64,000 nucleotides of DNA, from NCBI GenBank assembly GCA_036499395.1, contig DASYDW010000095.1, forward strand, positions 124,001 to 188,000, written 5' to 3'. Shown piece after piece: positions 27,170 to 36,145 of the stretch. Every line of letters begins with the position of its first letter. Positions within the stretch are counted from its first letter, which is position 1. Origin of the DNA: Pirellulales bacterium (lineage in GTDB: Bacteria > Planctomycetota > Planctomycetia > Pirellulales > JACPPG01). The position numbers were made by a program, and so were the translations under genes. Below the pieces are notes generated by a model that was not told the DNA's origin, made no database searches, and saw nothing but the letters and a program-made list of their open reading frames with translations.

Positions 27170-27379
27170 ATGCGCAGGGCACAAGCGAATTCGAATCACG
27201 GGCACGAAACTGCGGCCGTCGAAACCGAGACCGCGCAAATGACCGCGGCCCAAGAGCAAGCCTTGGCTGAATTTGGCCACTGGCTGGACGGCGAGCTCGA
27301 ACAGCTTGTCGCCAAATGGGTCCATCTGGCTGCCCCGAACGCCTCGCGGCGCGAACGCGCTTTACGGCGCACGCTGTAA
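27170..27379 (+). CDS. Small hypothetical protein (69 aa)
   Basis: I do not recognise this protein. It is 69 residues, with a Gln/Thr-rich N-terminus and an amphipathic C-terminal half (EFGHWLDGELEQLVAKWVHL) ending in ASRRERALRRTL. It has no signal peptide. The main support is an excellent translation signal: GGGAGAAAGG ends 2 nt before the ATG at 27170, giving a usable SD. A second ATG at 27155 is less well placed. It could be a small DNA- or membrane-associated protein, but there is no evidence beyond charge pattern. The gene converges with the permease gene to its right. Confidence 0.5.
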   Translation: MRRAQANSNHGHETAAVETETAQMTAAQEQALAEFGHWLDGELEQLVAKWVHLAAPNASRRERALRRTL

Positions 27380-27482
27380 GTCCAAAGGACCCGCTGAAAT
27401 CTCGCCTCGAAACGTCATCGTGCCGGCAGCATGCTTTTTTGCCTTTGAGCAAAAACAGCATGTTCCGGCCGGCGAGGCCCGT

Positions 27483-28667
27483 TCAGAACCGGACGACGCG
27501 GCGCATCAGCCACACGCCCCATAGCGCGAGGATGATGTTCCCCAGCCAGACGCTGTACGGCGGCAGGTTGCCGTCCTTGGCCTGGTCGACCCCGTAGATC
27601 AACAGCGGGTAGTAGACTACCAGGATCGGCAGGAAGCAGGCGAAGAAGCTCGTAAACACATCCGAATTGCGCAACCGGATGGCCATTGGCGCGCCAATCA
27701 GCACGAAGAACAGGCAACTGAAGCCATTGGCCCAGCGCCGCGGCGGCTCGGTGTAGAAGCGCGAGAGTTGCCCTTCAAGGAACTCCAGGTTCTTGCGCTC
27801 TAGTTCCCAGTGGGGCTTCGCCAGTTCGGCGAAGTCGCCCACGGCCAGCGCGTAAGCGGCACGAGCGGACATGTCCTGGCGGGTGATGTTGATTTCGTTC
27901 TGCTGCCAGCGAATTTCGCCCGGCACGTCCTTCAGTGCGACATGCGCTGGATGATGCTTTGTTTCTTGCTTGCCGCTGGCGTCTTGCAGCGAGATTTCGC
28001 GTTCTTCGTGATTGAAGTGGTAGCTCGCCTGGCCCGCGGCCTGGACCAACCCTTGTTCGAAGGCGATGACCAGGACCTTGCGTCGCGTGTCGGAGCGAAG
28101 CTCGGCTTCCTGCGCCGTGATCGTGTACGGTGGCGTAGTGCCGGTGGCCGTGAAGGTAATCACCGGCTTGATCAAGCGCCGGTCGTCAACGCGTTTCACA
28201 TTGATCGTGAATTTATTCGTGCCGAACGATTTCTGCGTTCGCAACATGCCGTAGGCGATGTCGTCGAGCGACTCGATCGCGACGCGCTGCACGTTATTGA
28301 AGCCCCACGACACGGCTACGTCGTTCAGCCAGACGCAGACCAGGCTCAACAGAAATGCCAGGACCAATGCCGGCCAGAGCACCGTCATGGGATTGATGCC
28401 CAACGACTTGATGGCCACGATCTCGTTGGCCCCCGACATGCGGCCGTAGACGATCGACACGGCAAACAAAGTACTGCCCGGCAGCGCGAACAACAGCGCG
28501 TTCGGCAGGATGTAGGGGAGCATTTGCAGGACCTGCACCAGGCCCAGTCCTTGATCGATGGCTTCCTTGGCCACACCGACCAGCATCATCAGCGTCGTCA
28601 GCGACGTCACGGTGACGGCGAAAACCTTCAATAGCTCAATCAGTACGTAACGCGGCAGCAATCGCAT
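27483..28667 (-). CDS. LptF/LptG (YjgP/YjgQ)-family permease
   Basis: This 394-residue protein has the LptF/LptG layout: two to three membrane helices at the N-terminus (about 10-125), a periplasmic jellyroll domain of about 170 residues, and three helices at the C-terminus (about 305-390). The opening MRLLPRYVLIELLKVF and the GRMSGANEIVAIKSLGINPM segment are diagnostic of the family. With LptB, LptF and LptG extract lipopolysaccharide from the inner membrane for transport across the periplasm. Only one such gene is present here and no lptB, so the partner must lie elsewhere. The ATG at 28667 is chosen because the family start matches. It lies divergent to a glycosyltransferase fusion gene, a suggestive envelope context. 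Confidence 0.88.
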   Translation of the reverse strand: MRLLPRYVLIELLKVFAVTVTSLTTLMMLVGVAKEAIDQGLGLVQVLQMLPYILPNALLFALPGSTLFAVSIVYGRMSGANEIVAIKSLGINPMTVLWPALVLAFLLSLVCVWLNDVAVSWGFNNVQRVAIESLDDIAYGMLRTQKSFGTNKFTINVKRVDDRRLIKPVITFTATGTTPPYTITAQEAELRSDTRRKVLVIAFEQGLVQAAGQASYHFNHEEREISLQDASGKQETKHHPAHVALKDVPGEIRWQQNEINITRQDMSARAAYALAVGDFAELAKPHWELERKNLEFLEGQLSRFYTEPPRRWANGFSCLFFVLIGAPMAIRLRNSDVFTSFFACFLPILVVYYPLLIYGVDQAKDGNLPPYSVWLGNIILALWGVWLMRRVVRF

Positions 28668-28915
28668 CGTGGGAGTCTCGCGACAAGCGGAAAAACGGTC
28701 AAGGGCATCGCCGTACATGCATGGCGCCGTCCGCGCATTGCATCGCCAGGTCGCAGCGTCCTGGGCATTTCGGGGGAGGCTCAGGACGTTCATCGCGTGA
28801 AGCTATTGACACTCTCTGCTGGCTTGACCTATACACCCCCACTCGCGGCAGGCGATCCGGGGCGCTCGATCATTGCGCGCGCCCCCGTTCCCACGGAAAG
28901 GCGACAGCAGCTAGC

Positions 28916-31420
28916 ATGGATGCATCACGGCAGCGCGACGACGGCCCTGTTTTGGTTTCGCTTTCAGGCCTTCCGCCTCAAGCGACGCGTTTGAGCATCT
29001 CGCTCGTTTTGCCCGTCTGCAACGCGGAGAAGCATCTGGCCCGCATGTTGCGCGCCGCGGACGAAGCCTTGTCGACCGTCACCAGCGACTACGAGATCGT
29101 AGTTGTCGACGGGGGGAGCACCGACGGCACGCTGACCGTGGTCGCGGCGATGGCGACGCTCTATCCGGCGCTGCGTGTTCTGCCTGCTGCGACGATGGCC
29201 GGCTACGGAACGCAATTGCGCGCGGGGATCGAAGCGGCCGGGAAGGAATATGTGGCGCTGGCCGGGCTGAACGCAACGCTCGAACCGCAGGATCTGGCAC
29301 GCCTGGTGCTATTGGGACCGCATTGCGGGATCGCGTGCGGAGCGCACATCGATCGACAGGACGGCTGGCTGCGGCGTACCGCCTCGCGAACCTACAGCAT
29401 CGTGACGGATGCCTTGCTGGGAACGAACGTGCGCGATTGCGAAGGGGCGCTGAAGCTCGCACGCCGCGAAACGTTGCTCGCTTTGCCTTCCACCTCGGGT
29501 AGCCAATTCATTCACGCCGAACTTTTGGCCACGGCGCGGCTCGCCGGGCTGTCGGTTGTCGAAGTAGACGTGGCGCCGCGCAAGTATGCATCGGTTGAAA
29601 ACAAAATCTCTCTGCCGAGCGTTGTTGCCTCGCTGACTGAGACGGTGCGATTCTGGTGGACGCGCGTCATGTTTCCCGGGGCTGACCAGGTTACTTCACC
29701 GGACGCGTCGGCCTCGGTCATCCGCCCCTGGCACGTCTGGCTGCTGATGGCAGCGGCCGCGCTGGTTCTGTTTACGCGTTTGACATTCCCGCTGATCGAG
29801 CCTGATGAGGCACGCTATGCCTTGATTTCGGTCGGCATGCTCGACTCGGGCGAGTTGCTGGTGCCGCGCCGCGAAGGTTCGTTCTATTTGGACAAGCCGC
29901 CGTTGCTTTACTGGCTGACGGTGGCCAGCTTTTGGGCTTTGGGCGTGCATGATTACGCGGCCCGTACCGTGACTGCCCTGGCGGGTGTGGGGACGCTGGT
30001 ATCGACGTATTGCATCGGCCGTCACCTGGTCGGCAGGCGAGGCGCCTTGCTGGGTTCCCTGATGCTGGTGTTGTCACTCGGCTTTCTGTTGGCCAGCCGT
30101 TTTCTGATCATGGACGGATTGCTGACTCTCTTCACGACGATTTCGCTACTGAGCATGTACACGGCGACACAAGGCCCACGGTTACGTCGGGGCTGGTGGC
30201 TGCTGGCGGCCGTTTCTTGCGGCTTCGGCGTGATGACCAAGGGGCCCGTGGCCCTGGTCCTGACGTTGCCGCCGTGGATCGTCTCGCGGTGGCTGGTTCG
30301 TAAGGGGATTGCCGGATTGTCGGCCAGCACGAGTGCCGAAGCTTCGAACGCCGGCGCCGCGGTACGGCTGCGCGATTGGCTGTGGTATGGCGCCGGGGTA
30401 GTGGCCGTGGCCCTTCCCTGGTTTATCGCCGTGACGATTCGTGAACCGGGGTTCCTGAAATACTTCTTTTGGGAACACCACGTCATGCGTTTCACGACGA
30501 ACATGATCCACGTCGAACCGTGGTGGTTCTACATTCCGGCCCTGGCGATCGGTATGTTCCCGAGTTCGATTCTGCTGCCGGTGTTGGCCGTCTATCTGTT
30601 CCGCCGATCGACGACGCTGGCCGTATGTCGTACGCCGGCTCAGGGCTTCCTGTTGCTTTCGGCGGCCTGGACCGTCGGTTTCTTTTCGCTCGCCACGGGC
30701 AAGCTCGCGCCGTATATCCTGCCGGCGATCCCAATGATTAGCTTGCTGATTGGCGCCATGCTCGATCGGGCCGTGCTGGGCGATATCAACGACAAGTTCA
30801 TGGCGCGGATGAAGCGCTGGATTCCGTTCCACGGCACGCGCACCGCGCTGTTGGCCGGCATGGTGCTGGGCGTCGTAGATTTCGTCCTTGATCGGGGCGA
30901 ATCGGATCAATGGGCCGAGAGCTCAATCCTGGTTTTCGGTTCCGCCGTGTTGTACTGGTACGTCTCGCGACGTTCGTTCGCCGAGCGGCCGGCACGATGG
31001 ATGTTTGCTGCCGGCGTGCCCCTGGCCGTGCTGGCGATCGGCATTGCCGATATCTACCCGACCATTGCCACTAAACGCTCGCTGGCCGCGCAGGTCGAAG
31101 CGGTGCGGCGCGAGTTAGGGGACGCCGATACGCCGATCATCTGCTTCGGCCGATATGAAGACAGCCTGATCTTCTACAACCGCGAGCGGGGTGTCCGCCA
31201 ATTCAACATCGACCAGACCGACGAAGTCGGCGAAATTTGCGAGGCTCACCCGCGCGTTCTCGTATTGTCGCAGGACATCTACATTCCGCAATTACGCGAG
31301 AAGCTGCCCGACGTGGTGATCGAAGAGCAAGCCGACTCCCGCGGCAAGCTGTACATCGCGTCGACCAGTAATGTCGCGCGCAAGGTCACCTCAGGCCCGC
31401 CGGGCGAGTCACGTCGCTAA
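28916..31420 (+). CDS. GT2 glycosyltransferase fused to a GT39/ArnT-like membrane glycosyltransferase
   Basis: The 834-residue protein joins two glycosyltransferases. Residues about 20-250 form a GT-A (GT2) domain of dolichol-phosphate-mannose-synthase type: ISLVLPVCNAEKHL, EIVVVDGGSTDGT and an acidic ALKLARRE region. Residues about 265-790 form a GT-C, PMT/ArnT-like domain with some ten or more membrane helices; the first loop has the catalytic-type IEPDEARYA and YLDKPPLLYW follows. GT2 enzymes of this kind make polyprenyl-phosphate sugars, which GT-C enzymes use as donors, so the fusion may make and use its own lipid-linked sugar. That is inference. The GT2 part lacks an obvious complete DxD motif. 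Start chosen at 28916; the upstream frame reaches 28721 without domain features. An LptF-like gene is divergent. Confidence 0.85.
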   Translation: MDASRQRDDGPVLVSLSGLPPQATRLSISLVLPVCNAEKHLARMLRAADEALSTVTSDYEIVVVDGGSTDGTLTVVAAMATLYPALRVLPAATMAGYGTQLRAGIEAAGKEYVALAGLNATLEPQDLARLVLLGPHCGIACGAHIDRQDGWLRRTASRTYSIVTDALLGTNVRDCEGALKLARRETLLALPSTSGSQFIHAELLATARLAGLSVVEVDVAPRKYASVENKISLPSVVASLTETVRFWWTRVMFPGADQVTSPDASASVIRPWHVWLLMAAAALVLFTRLTFPLIEPDEARYALISVGMLDSGELLVPRREGSFYLDKPPLLYWLTVASFWALGVHDYAARTVTALAGVGTLVSTYCIGRHLVGRRGALLGSLMLVLSLGFLLASRFLIMDGLLTLFTTISLLSMYTATQGPRLRRGWWLLAAVSCGFGVMTKGPVALVLTLPPWIVSRWLVRKGIAGLSASTSAEASNAGAAVRLRDWLWYGAGVVAVALPWFIAVTIREPGFLKYFFWEHHVMRFTTNMIHVEPWWFYIPALAIGMFPSSILLPVLAVYLFRRSTTLAVCRTPAQGFLLLSAAWTVGFFSLATGKLAPYILPAIPMISLLIGAMLDRAVLGDINDKFMARMKRWIPFHGTRTALLAGMVLGVVDFVLDRGESDQWAESSILVFGSAVLYWYVSRRSFAERPARWMFAAGVPLAVLAIGIADIYPTIATKRSLAAQVEAVRRELGDADTPIICFGRYEDSLIFYNRERGVRQFNIDQTDEVGEICEAHPRVLVLSQDIYIPQLREKLPDVVIEEQADSRGKLYIASTSNVARKVTSGPPGESRR

Positions 31421-31447
31421 CCGTCGATCCGTGCGTCTCGAATTCAG

Positions 31448-31891
31448 TCACTTGGCCGCATGGCCGCCGGGCGAGGCCACGTAATCCACATCGGCGTCGA
31501 AGACACGTACGCCTTTGAACGTCGTGGCGTTGTCGGCGATGAACTTCTGGTGATCCGCCGAGGCTGCGTACGTGTGCAATGCCTCATGGTCTGAGAAGAC
31601 CATGAGTAGCGCAACGTCGAAGTCGCGCACGTTCAGCGGGCTCTTGGCCTCGTCGCAGAGCGTCCCGGCGGCAAAGTAGACCACGCCTGGATGTTGCGAC
31701 AGTAGCTTCTTGCAGGAATCGACCAGTTTTTGCTTCGCCTCGGGCGTCGGCTCCTTGAGAGCGAAGTAGACGCTGTGCGAAAGCAACTGGCCCTTTTCGG
31801 CCGGGGCCTTATCGGCGGCCACGGCGCTCCAGGCGTACGACATCCCGACGAGAACCAGAACCGCGGCAGTGACGGCGATCGACTTTTTCAT
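31448..31891 (-). CDS. Exported Dabb-domain-like (stress-responsive A/B barrel) protein
   Basis: This 147-residue protein starts with a signal peptide (about 1-25, SIAVTAAVLVLVGMSYAWS). The mature part looks like a Dabb ferredoxin-fold domain: LLSHSVYFALKEPTPEAKQ is the typical first strand and helix, followed by GVVYFAAGTL, FDVALLMVFSDHEALHTYA and a last stretch with HQKFIADN. Dabb proteins are small dimers with varied roles in stress or polyketide cyclisation; exported forms are frequent in planctomycetes. No active site can be assigned. An AAGGA site precedes the ATG at 31891, whereas the longer frame to 32107 has no supporting feature. It converges with the GT fusion gene. Confidence 0.78.
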   Translation of the reverse strand: MKKSIAVTAAVLVLVGMSYAWSAVAADKAPAEKGQLLSHSVYFALKEPTPEAKQKLVDSCKKLLSQHPGVVYFAAGTLCDEAKSPLNVRDFDVALLMVFSDHEALHTYAASADHQKFIADNATTFKGVRVFDADVDYVASPGGHAAK

Positions 31892-32153
31892 GGCGAGTTC
31901 CTTCTTAATGAGGCGCGCGAATGTGGCGGCGGAGTAGATTTTGACCGGTAACGCAACCACAAACTTACCTGGCGCACCGGCGCGCGGAAAGAGTGCGGCG
32001 AAGGTTCGCAGATTTTGCGTCACCTGTATCTCTGGACGTCCGGCGCGGTGCATGGCATAAACGTTGCCGTTCGGATCGTATAGTGAATGGCGCGCTGAAG
32101 TAGGCAATTCGGTTCACGGGCATCATCAGGGCAAGGGCGGAGACAGGACAGCC

Positions 32154-33002
32154 ATGACGAATGACAACACCGGGACTGAGGACGGGGCCAGTCAACCACG
32201 CTGGCAACCCATCAAGGCCATCGACCGGCGCGTTTTGGGGGTGCTCGTCGAAAAGGCGAAGACAACTCCGGACGCCTATCCACTGTCGCTCAATGCATTG
32301 GTCACCGGCTGCAATCAAAAGAATAACCGCTACCCGCTTTCGCAGTACGAGGCGGAGCATATCGAGGATTCGGTCGATCGACTGCGTTTGATGGGGGCCG
32401 TTGCCGCGGTCCAGGGAAGCGGACGTGTCGGCAAATACCGGCACTACATGTACGAATGGCTGGGCGTCGAGAAAATCGAACTGTCGATCATGACCGAGCT
32501 ATTGCTGCGCGGCGCGCAAACCGAAGGTGACTTGCGCGGCCGCGTCGCGCGCATGGATCCGATTCCTGACCTGGCCACGCTACGATCGCTGCTCGATTCG
32601 CTGAAAGCCAAGGGTTTGGTTCAGGCCCTGACGCCCGAGGGGCGTGGGCAGATCATCTCGCATACGCTCTATCTGCCCGAGGAAATGGAAAAAGTCCGTC
32701 GCAATGCGCAAGCAACCGATGCGGCGACTCCCGCGCACGCACCGACGCCAGCACACTCGCCGGCGCCGTCCCATTCCAGCCCGCAGCCCTCGGCACGTCC
32801 TGCCGCCGAACCGGCTGGCCGTCACGAAGAGTCGTCCCGCTCAGCGCCGGCCGACAATGGCGACACCGCTGCCTTGCGCCGGGAAGTGACCGAGCTGCGT
32901 ACCGCGATTGCGCAGCTTCGCTCTGATTTGGCCGATCTAGTGGGCCAGACCCAGAAGAACACCGACGAGTTGGCGGCATTGCGCCAATCCCTGGGGGGCT
33001 AA
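32154..33002 (+). CDS. YceH/DUF480-family protein
   Basis: This 282-residue protein has two winged-helix units (about 15-185), typical of DUF480/YceH: RRVLGVLVEKAKTTPDAYPL, NALVTGCNQKNNR and LLRGAQTEGDLRGRVARM are family hallmarks. The family's exact role is unknown; in enterobacteria it lies near peptidoglycan genes. A Pro/Ala/Ser-rich linker (about 188-240) leads to a C-terminal coiled coil with heptads (LRREVTELRTAIAQLRSDL), an extension that many YceH proteins lack. AGGA lies a few bases upstream of the ATG at 32154. NAD synthetase follows by 103 nt on the same strand. Confidence 0.9.
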   Translation: MTNDNTGTEDGASQPRWQPIKAIDRRVLGVLVEKAKTTPDAYPLSLNALVTGCNQKNNRYPLSQYEAEHIEDSVDRLRLMGAVAAVQGSGRVGKYRHYMYEWLGVEKIELSIMTELLLRGAQTEGDLRGRVARMDPIPDLATLRSLLDSLKAKGLVQALTPEGRGQIISHTLYLPEEMEKVRRNAQATDAATPAHAPTPAHSPAPSHSSPQPSARPAAEPAGRHEESSRSAPADNGDTAALRREVTELRTAIAQLRSDLADLVGQTQKNTDELAALRQSLGG

Positions 33003-33105
33003 AGCGCGGCGGACGCGACTGCTGTGGCGCAAGACGTCCGACCGTGCATGACGTAAAATAGGGCATGGAAATCAATCGCGTCCAGCATTCGGCGACGGCC
33101 GTTTC

Positions 33106-35100
33106 ATGAAGCTCGTCAAAGTCTCGGCGGCGGCTCTGAACCAGACGCCGCTCGATTGGAACGGCAATCGGCAGCGAATTCTCGCGGCGATCGCCGCCGC
33201 GCAGGCCGACCAGGTCAGCATCCTGTGCCTGCCCGAGTTGTGCATCTCGGGCTATGGGTGCGAAGACGCGTTCCAATCTCCAGGCGTCCAGCAAACGGCC
33301 GCCGACGTGCTGGCCGAGATCGTGCCGCACACGCAAGGCTTGATCGCTTCGCTAGGCTTGCCCGTTCCGTACCAGCACGCGCTGTTCAATGCCGCCTGCC
33401 TGGTCGCGAATGGCAAGATCCTGGGCTTCGTGGCCAAGCGTTTCCTGGCCGGCGACGGCATTCATTACGAGCCGCGCTGGTTCAAGCCGTGGCCGGTCGG
33501 CGAGCACGCCCAGGTAACGATCGCCGGTGGCACTTTTCCGCTGGGGGACGTCGATTTCAATCTCGGCGGGATCAAGGTCGGCTTCGAGATTTGCGAAGAT
33601 GCCTGGGTGGCCGATCGACCGGGAGCAGAGCTTGCGCGGCGCGGGGCCGACGTGATTCTTAATCCCAGTGCCAGCCATTTCGCCTTCGGCAAGATGGAAA
33701 TTCGCCACCGCTTCGTGCTCGAAGGTTCGCGCACTTTCGGTGTCAGCTACGTGTACGCGAATCTGCTGGGCAACGAGGCCGGCCGCGCGATTTACGACGG
33801 TGGCGCACTCATCGCGACCGGTGGCAAGCTGGCCGCGACCGGGCCGCGATTTTCATTCGCTGATTGGCAACTGACGACCGCCGTGGTCGATGTCGATGCC
33901 ACGCGCATGCAGCAGTCGCGATTGGGCAGCTTCGAGCCGCGGCTACAGACCGACGGGGCCACGATCGCCGCGCCGTTTGACTACCCGCGGTTACAGCCTA
34001 CGAGCGCCAAATGTGAGCGCGCTGCCTGGGAGACTGGCCCGCACGTCAAAGAGGAAGAGTTCGCTCGCGCGGTTTCGCTGGGCTTGTTCGATTACATGCG
34101 CAAGAGCCGCTCGAACGGCGTCGTGATTTCGGCCAGCGGTGGGGCCGATTCGTCGGCCGTGGCCTGTCTCTCGGCGATGATGGTCGAATTGGGGGCCGGG
34201 GAGCTGGGCCTGGAGCAGTACAAACAAAAATTAGCCTATTTGCCGGCAGTCCAGACTGCTGCTTCGACGGCCGAATTGATCAAGAGTCTCGTCACTTGCG
34301 TCTATCAATCGACGCAGAACAGCTCGCAAACGACTCGCGATGCCGCCGCCGGCGTCGCTCACGCGATCGGCGCCCAGTTTTATGAATTCGACGTCGATCG
34401 CTTGGTGCGCGATTACGTGGCGATGGTGTCGGGCGCGGTCGGGCGCGAGCTAACCTGGGGCCAGGACGATCTGGCACTGCAAAACATTCAGGCGCGGGTT
34501 CGCGCGCCGGGCGTGTGGATGCTCGCGAATTTACGATCAGGCCTGTTGCTGGCCACCAGCAATCGTTCCGAGGCCGCGGTCGGTTACGCCACGATGGACG
34601 GCGATACCAGCGGCGGCCTGTCCCCCATCGCGGGCATCGACAAGGCGTATCTGCGCTCCTGGCTGCGCTGGCTCGAGGTGGCAGGACCCGCCGGCGGCCG
34701 TCCAATTCCCGCGCTCGCGGCCGTGAATTGTCAGCCGCCAACGGCCGAGCTGCGTCCGGCCGAATCGGGTCAAACCGACGAAGCGGATCTGATGCCCTAC
34801 GAATTGCTGGACGCCATCGAACGGGCCGCGATACGGGACAAGCTGACGCCGGTCGAGGTCTTCGAGCAGATGCGACCGCGATTCCAGCAGTACGCACCTT
34901 CACAGCTAGGCCTGTGGGTCGAGCGATTCTTTCGCCTGTGGTGCCGCAACCAGTGGAAACGCGAGCGTTATGCACCGTCGTTTCATCTGGACGACGAGAA
35001 CCTCGACCCCAAGACGTGGTGCCGCTTCCCAATCCTCTCCGGCGGCTACGAACGCGAGCTGGCCGAGCTGCGAAACTACGTCGCCACACTACAGCCGTAG
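33106..35100 (+). CDS. nadE: Glutamine-dependent NAD+ synthetase
   Basis: This 664-residue two-domain enzyme makes NAD+ from deamido-NAD+, ATP and glutamine. The N-terminal nitrilase-like glutaminase (about 1-290) has the Glu44-Lys111-Cys163 triad in CLPELCISGYG, AKRFLAGDGIHYEPRW and FEICEDAW. The C-terminal synthetase (about 320-664) has the ATP P-loop SGGADSS at 344-350 and a SNRSEAAVGYATMDGD motif. Length and order match the bacterial two-domain class (Mycobacterium-like) rather than the short ammonia-dependent form. Its last residues lead directly into a dispersed palindromic repeat 9 nt after the stop. It is downstream of the YceH gene with a normal gap. Confidence 0.94.
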   Translation: MKLVKVSAAALNQTPLDWNGNRQRILAAIAAAQADQVSILCLPELCISGYGCEDAFQSPGVQQTAADVLAEIVPHTQGLIASLGLPVPYQHALFNAACLVANGKILGFVAKRFLAGDGIHYEPRWFKPWPVGEHAQVTIAGGTFPLGDVDFNLGGIKVGFEICEDAWVADRPGAELARRGADVILNPSASHFAFGKMEIRHRFVLEGSRTFGVSYVYANLLGNEAGRAIYDGGALIATGGKLAATGPRFSFADWQLTTAVVDVDATRMQQSRLGSFEPRLQTDGATIAAPFDYPRLQPTSAKCERAAWETGPHVKEEEFARAVSLGLFDYMRKSRSNGVVISASGGADSSAVACLSAMMVELGAGELGLEQYKQKLAYLPAVQTAASTAELIKSLVTCVYQSTQNSSQTTRDAAAGVAHAIGAQFYEFDVDRLVRDYVAMVSGAVGRELTWGQDDLALQNIQARVRAPGVWMLANLRSGLLLATSNRSEAAVGYATMDGDTSGGLSPIAGIDKAYLRSWLRWLEVAGPAGGRPIPALAAVNCQPPTAELRPAESGQTDEADLMPYELLDAIERAAIRDKLTPVEVFEQMRPRFQQYAPSQLGLWVERFFRLWCRNQWKRERYAPSFHLDDENLDPKTWCRFPILSGGYERELAELRNYVATLQP

Positions 35101-35108
35101 TGCAAACA

Positions 35109-35143
35109 CCCCTCTCCCTCTGGGAGAGGGCAGGGTGAGGGGG
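35109..35143 (+). repeat. Dispersed palindromic repeat, copy 2
   Basis: CCCCTCTCCC and GGGAGAGGG arms with a CAGGGTGAGGGGG tail, 9 nt after the nadE stop, in sense with nadE. It lies in the convergent gap to the exbD gene. Confidence 0.85.
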
Positions 35144-35267
35144 CGCTGCGAATGAATCGTCAACGCAAGTGAACTACCACTTGCCCGATTTCTCTTCCAC
35201 GGGGAACGAGAAAACCTGGTGTAACGCCCTGCGAGATTCGACCGGTCAATCAATCATGGGGCGATTA

Positions 35268-35305
35268 CCCCCCACCATACGCTATCCCCCACGGGGGAGA
35301 GGGGG
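35268..35305 (-). repeat. Dispersed palindromic repeat, degenerate copy
   Basis: Read on the minus strand this has CCCCCTCTCCCCC, a short GT spacer, GGGGG and a GGTGGGGGG tail, a worn version of the repeat. It lies 38 nt after the stop of the leftward ExbD gene, in sense with it. The match is looser than in other copies. Confidence 0.5.
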
Positions 35306-35342
35306 TTAATGGTCGCACCGCTCTTTGTGATCGCCCACGCGT

Positions 35343-36068
35343 TTATTCTTCGTCCTTCACAGCCAGTCGGACGTCGTCGATGCCGACGGAGTGGGCCGTA
35401 TCCATTACGGTCACGGCCGCACCGTGCGAAGAGTCGCTGTGGCCGACGACCAGGAGTTTGCCTTTGCCGCCACTGCCGCCGGATAGTTGTCGCAGCTTGG
35501 CGGCCAGGTCGTTGGGGGTCATAGCGACCGATTCTTCAACCCACATTGTGTCGTCCGCGTCGAGGCGAACGACGATAAAGTCGGCGTCGTTTTCGAAATC
35601 CTGGACGGTGCGCCGCGCCGTGGCCTTGCCGGTGGCGCCGGTCGGGGGCGCGGGCGTGGGCATTTCAATCGACGCCTGCTGTGAATTGAACGACGTGACC
35701 ATGAAGAAGATCAATAGGAAGAAGACGATGTCGACCATCGCCGTCATGTCGATCATCTCTTTGAACTCGAGCTTGGCCGAGCCGGGGCGAACCAGCGGCG
35801 GCCGTGGACCCTTGCGCCGTTTGGGCGTGCCCGTGGCGATGAGCCCTGACCGACTGAGCGACTTGCTCCCCGCGAGGCTTCCTGATTTGCTGCCGGAAAG
35901 GCCGCCCGACATGCCGCCGCCCGAGGTGCTGGGGGCGGGGGCCGGCGGCGGGGCAGCCACGGGTACGACCAACTCGACACCGCAGCGCGGACAGCTTCCC
36001 TTGCGCCCGGCAAAGGAGTCGTCGATCTTCAATCGACGTCCGCAATTTTTGCAGTGGAAGGAAATCAT
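35343..36068 (-). CDS. ExbD/TolR-family protein with N-terminal zinc ribbon
   Basis: This 241-residue protein fuses a zinc-ribbon to ExbD. Residues 1-35 have FHCKNCGRRLKI and GSCPRCGVELVV, two CxxC knuckles. A Ser/Gly/Pro-rich linker follows (about 40-100), then one membrane helix near 108-130 with the conserved Asp in FKEMIDMTAMVDIVFF, and a periplasmic domain ending the protein. ExbD/TolR proteins form proton-driven complexes with ExbB/TolQ to energise outer-membrane transport or cell division. The N-terminal ribbon would lie in the cytoplasm. It is the third gene of the exbB-exbD-exbD operon. There is no clear Shine-Dalgarno site, and a repeat pair that can form a hairpin ends shortly before its start (36077-36127). 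Confidence 0.85.
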   Translation of the reverse strand: MISFHCKNCGRRLKIDDSFAGRKGSCPRCGVELVVPVAAPPPAPAPSTSGGGMSGGLSGSKSGSLAGSKSLSRSGLIATGTPKRRKGPRPPLVRPGSAKLEFKEMIDMTAMVDIVFFLLIFFMVTSFNSQQASIEMPTPAPPTGATGKATARRTVQDFENDADFIVVRLDADDTMWVEESVAMTPNDLAAKLRQLSGGSGGKGKLLVVGHSDSSHGAAVTVMDTAHSVGIDDVRLAVKDEE

Positions 36069-36076
36069 TTGCGACA

Positions 36077-36127
36077 GTAGTCGGTAGTTAGTAGTCGGTA
36101 ATCGGGATGCTTCTGGCTACCGACTAC
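36077..36127 (-). repeat. Repeat set that can form two alternative hairpins between the exbD genes
   Basis: GTAGTCGGTA occurs at 36077-36086 and again at 36091-36100, and its complement TACCGACTAC at 36118-36127. In the leftward transcript one left arm can pair with either of two right arms. The last arm ends 9 nt upstream of the start codon of the second exbD, in the ribosome binding region. Confidence 0.7.
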
Positions 36128-36145
36128 CGTTTACTGGCTACTTCC

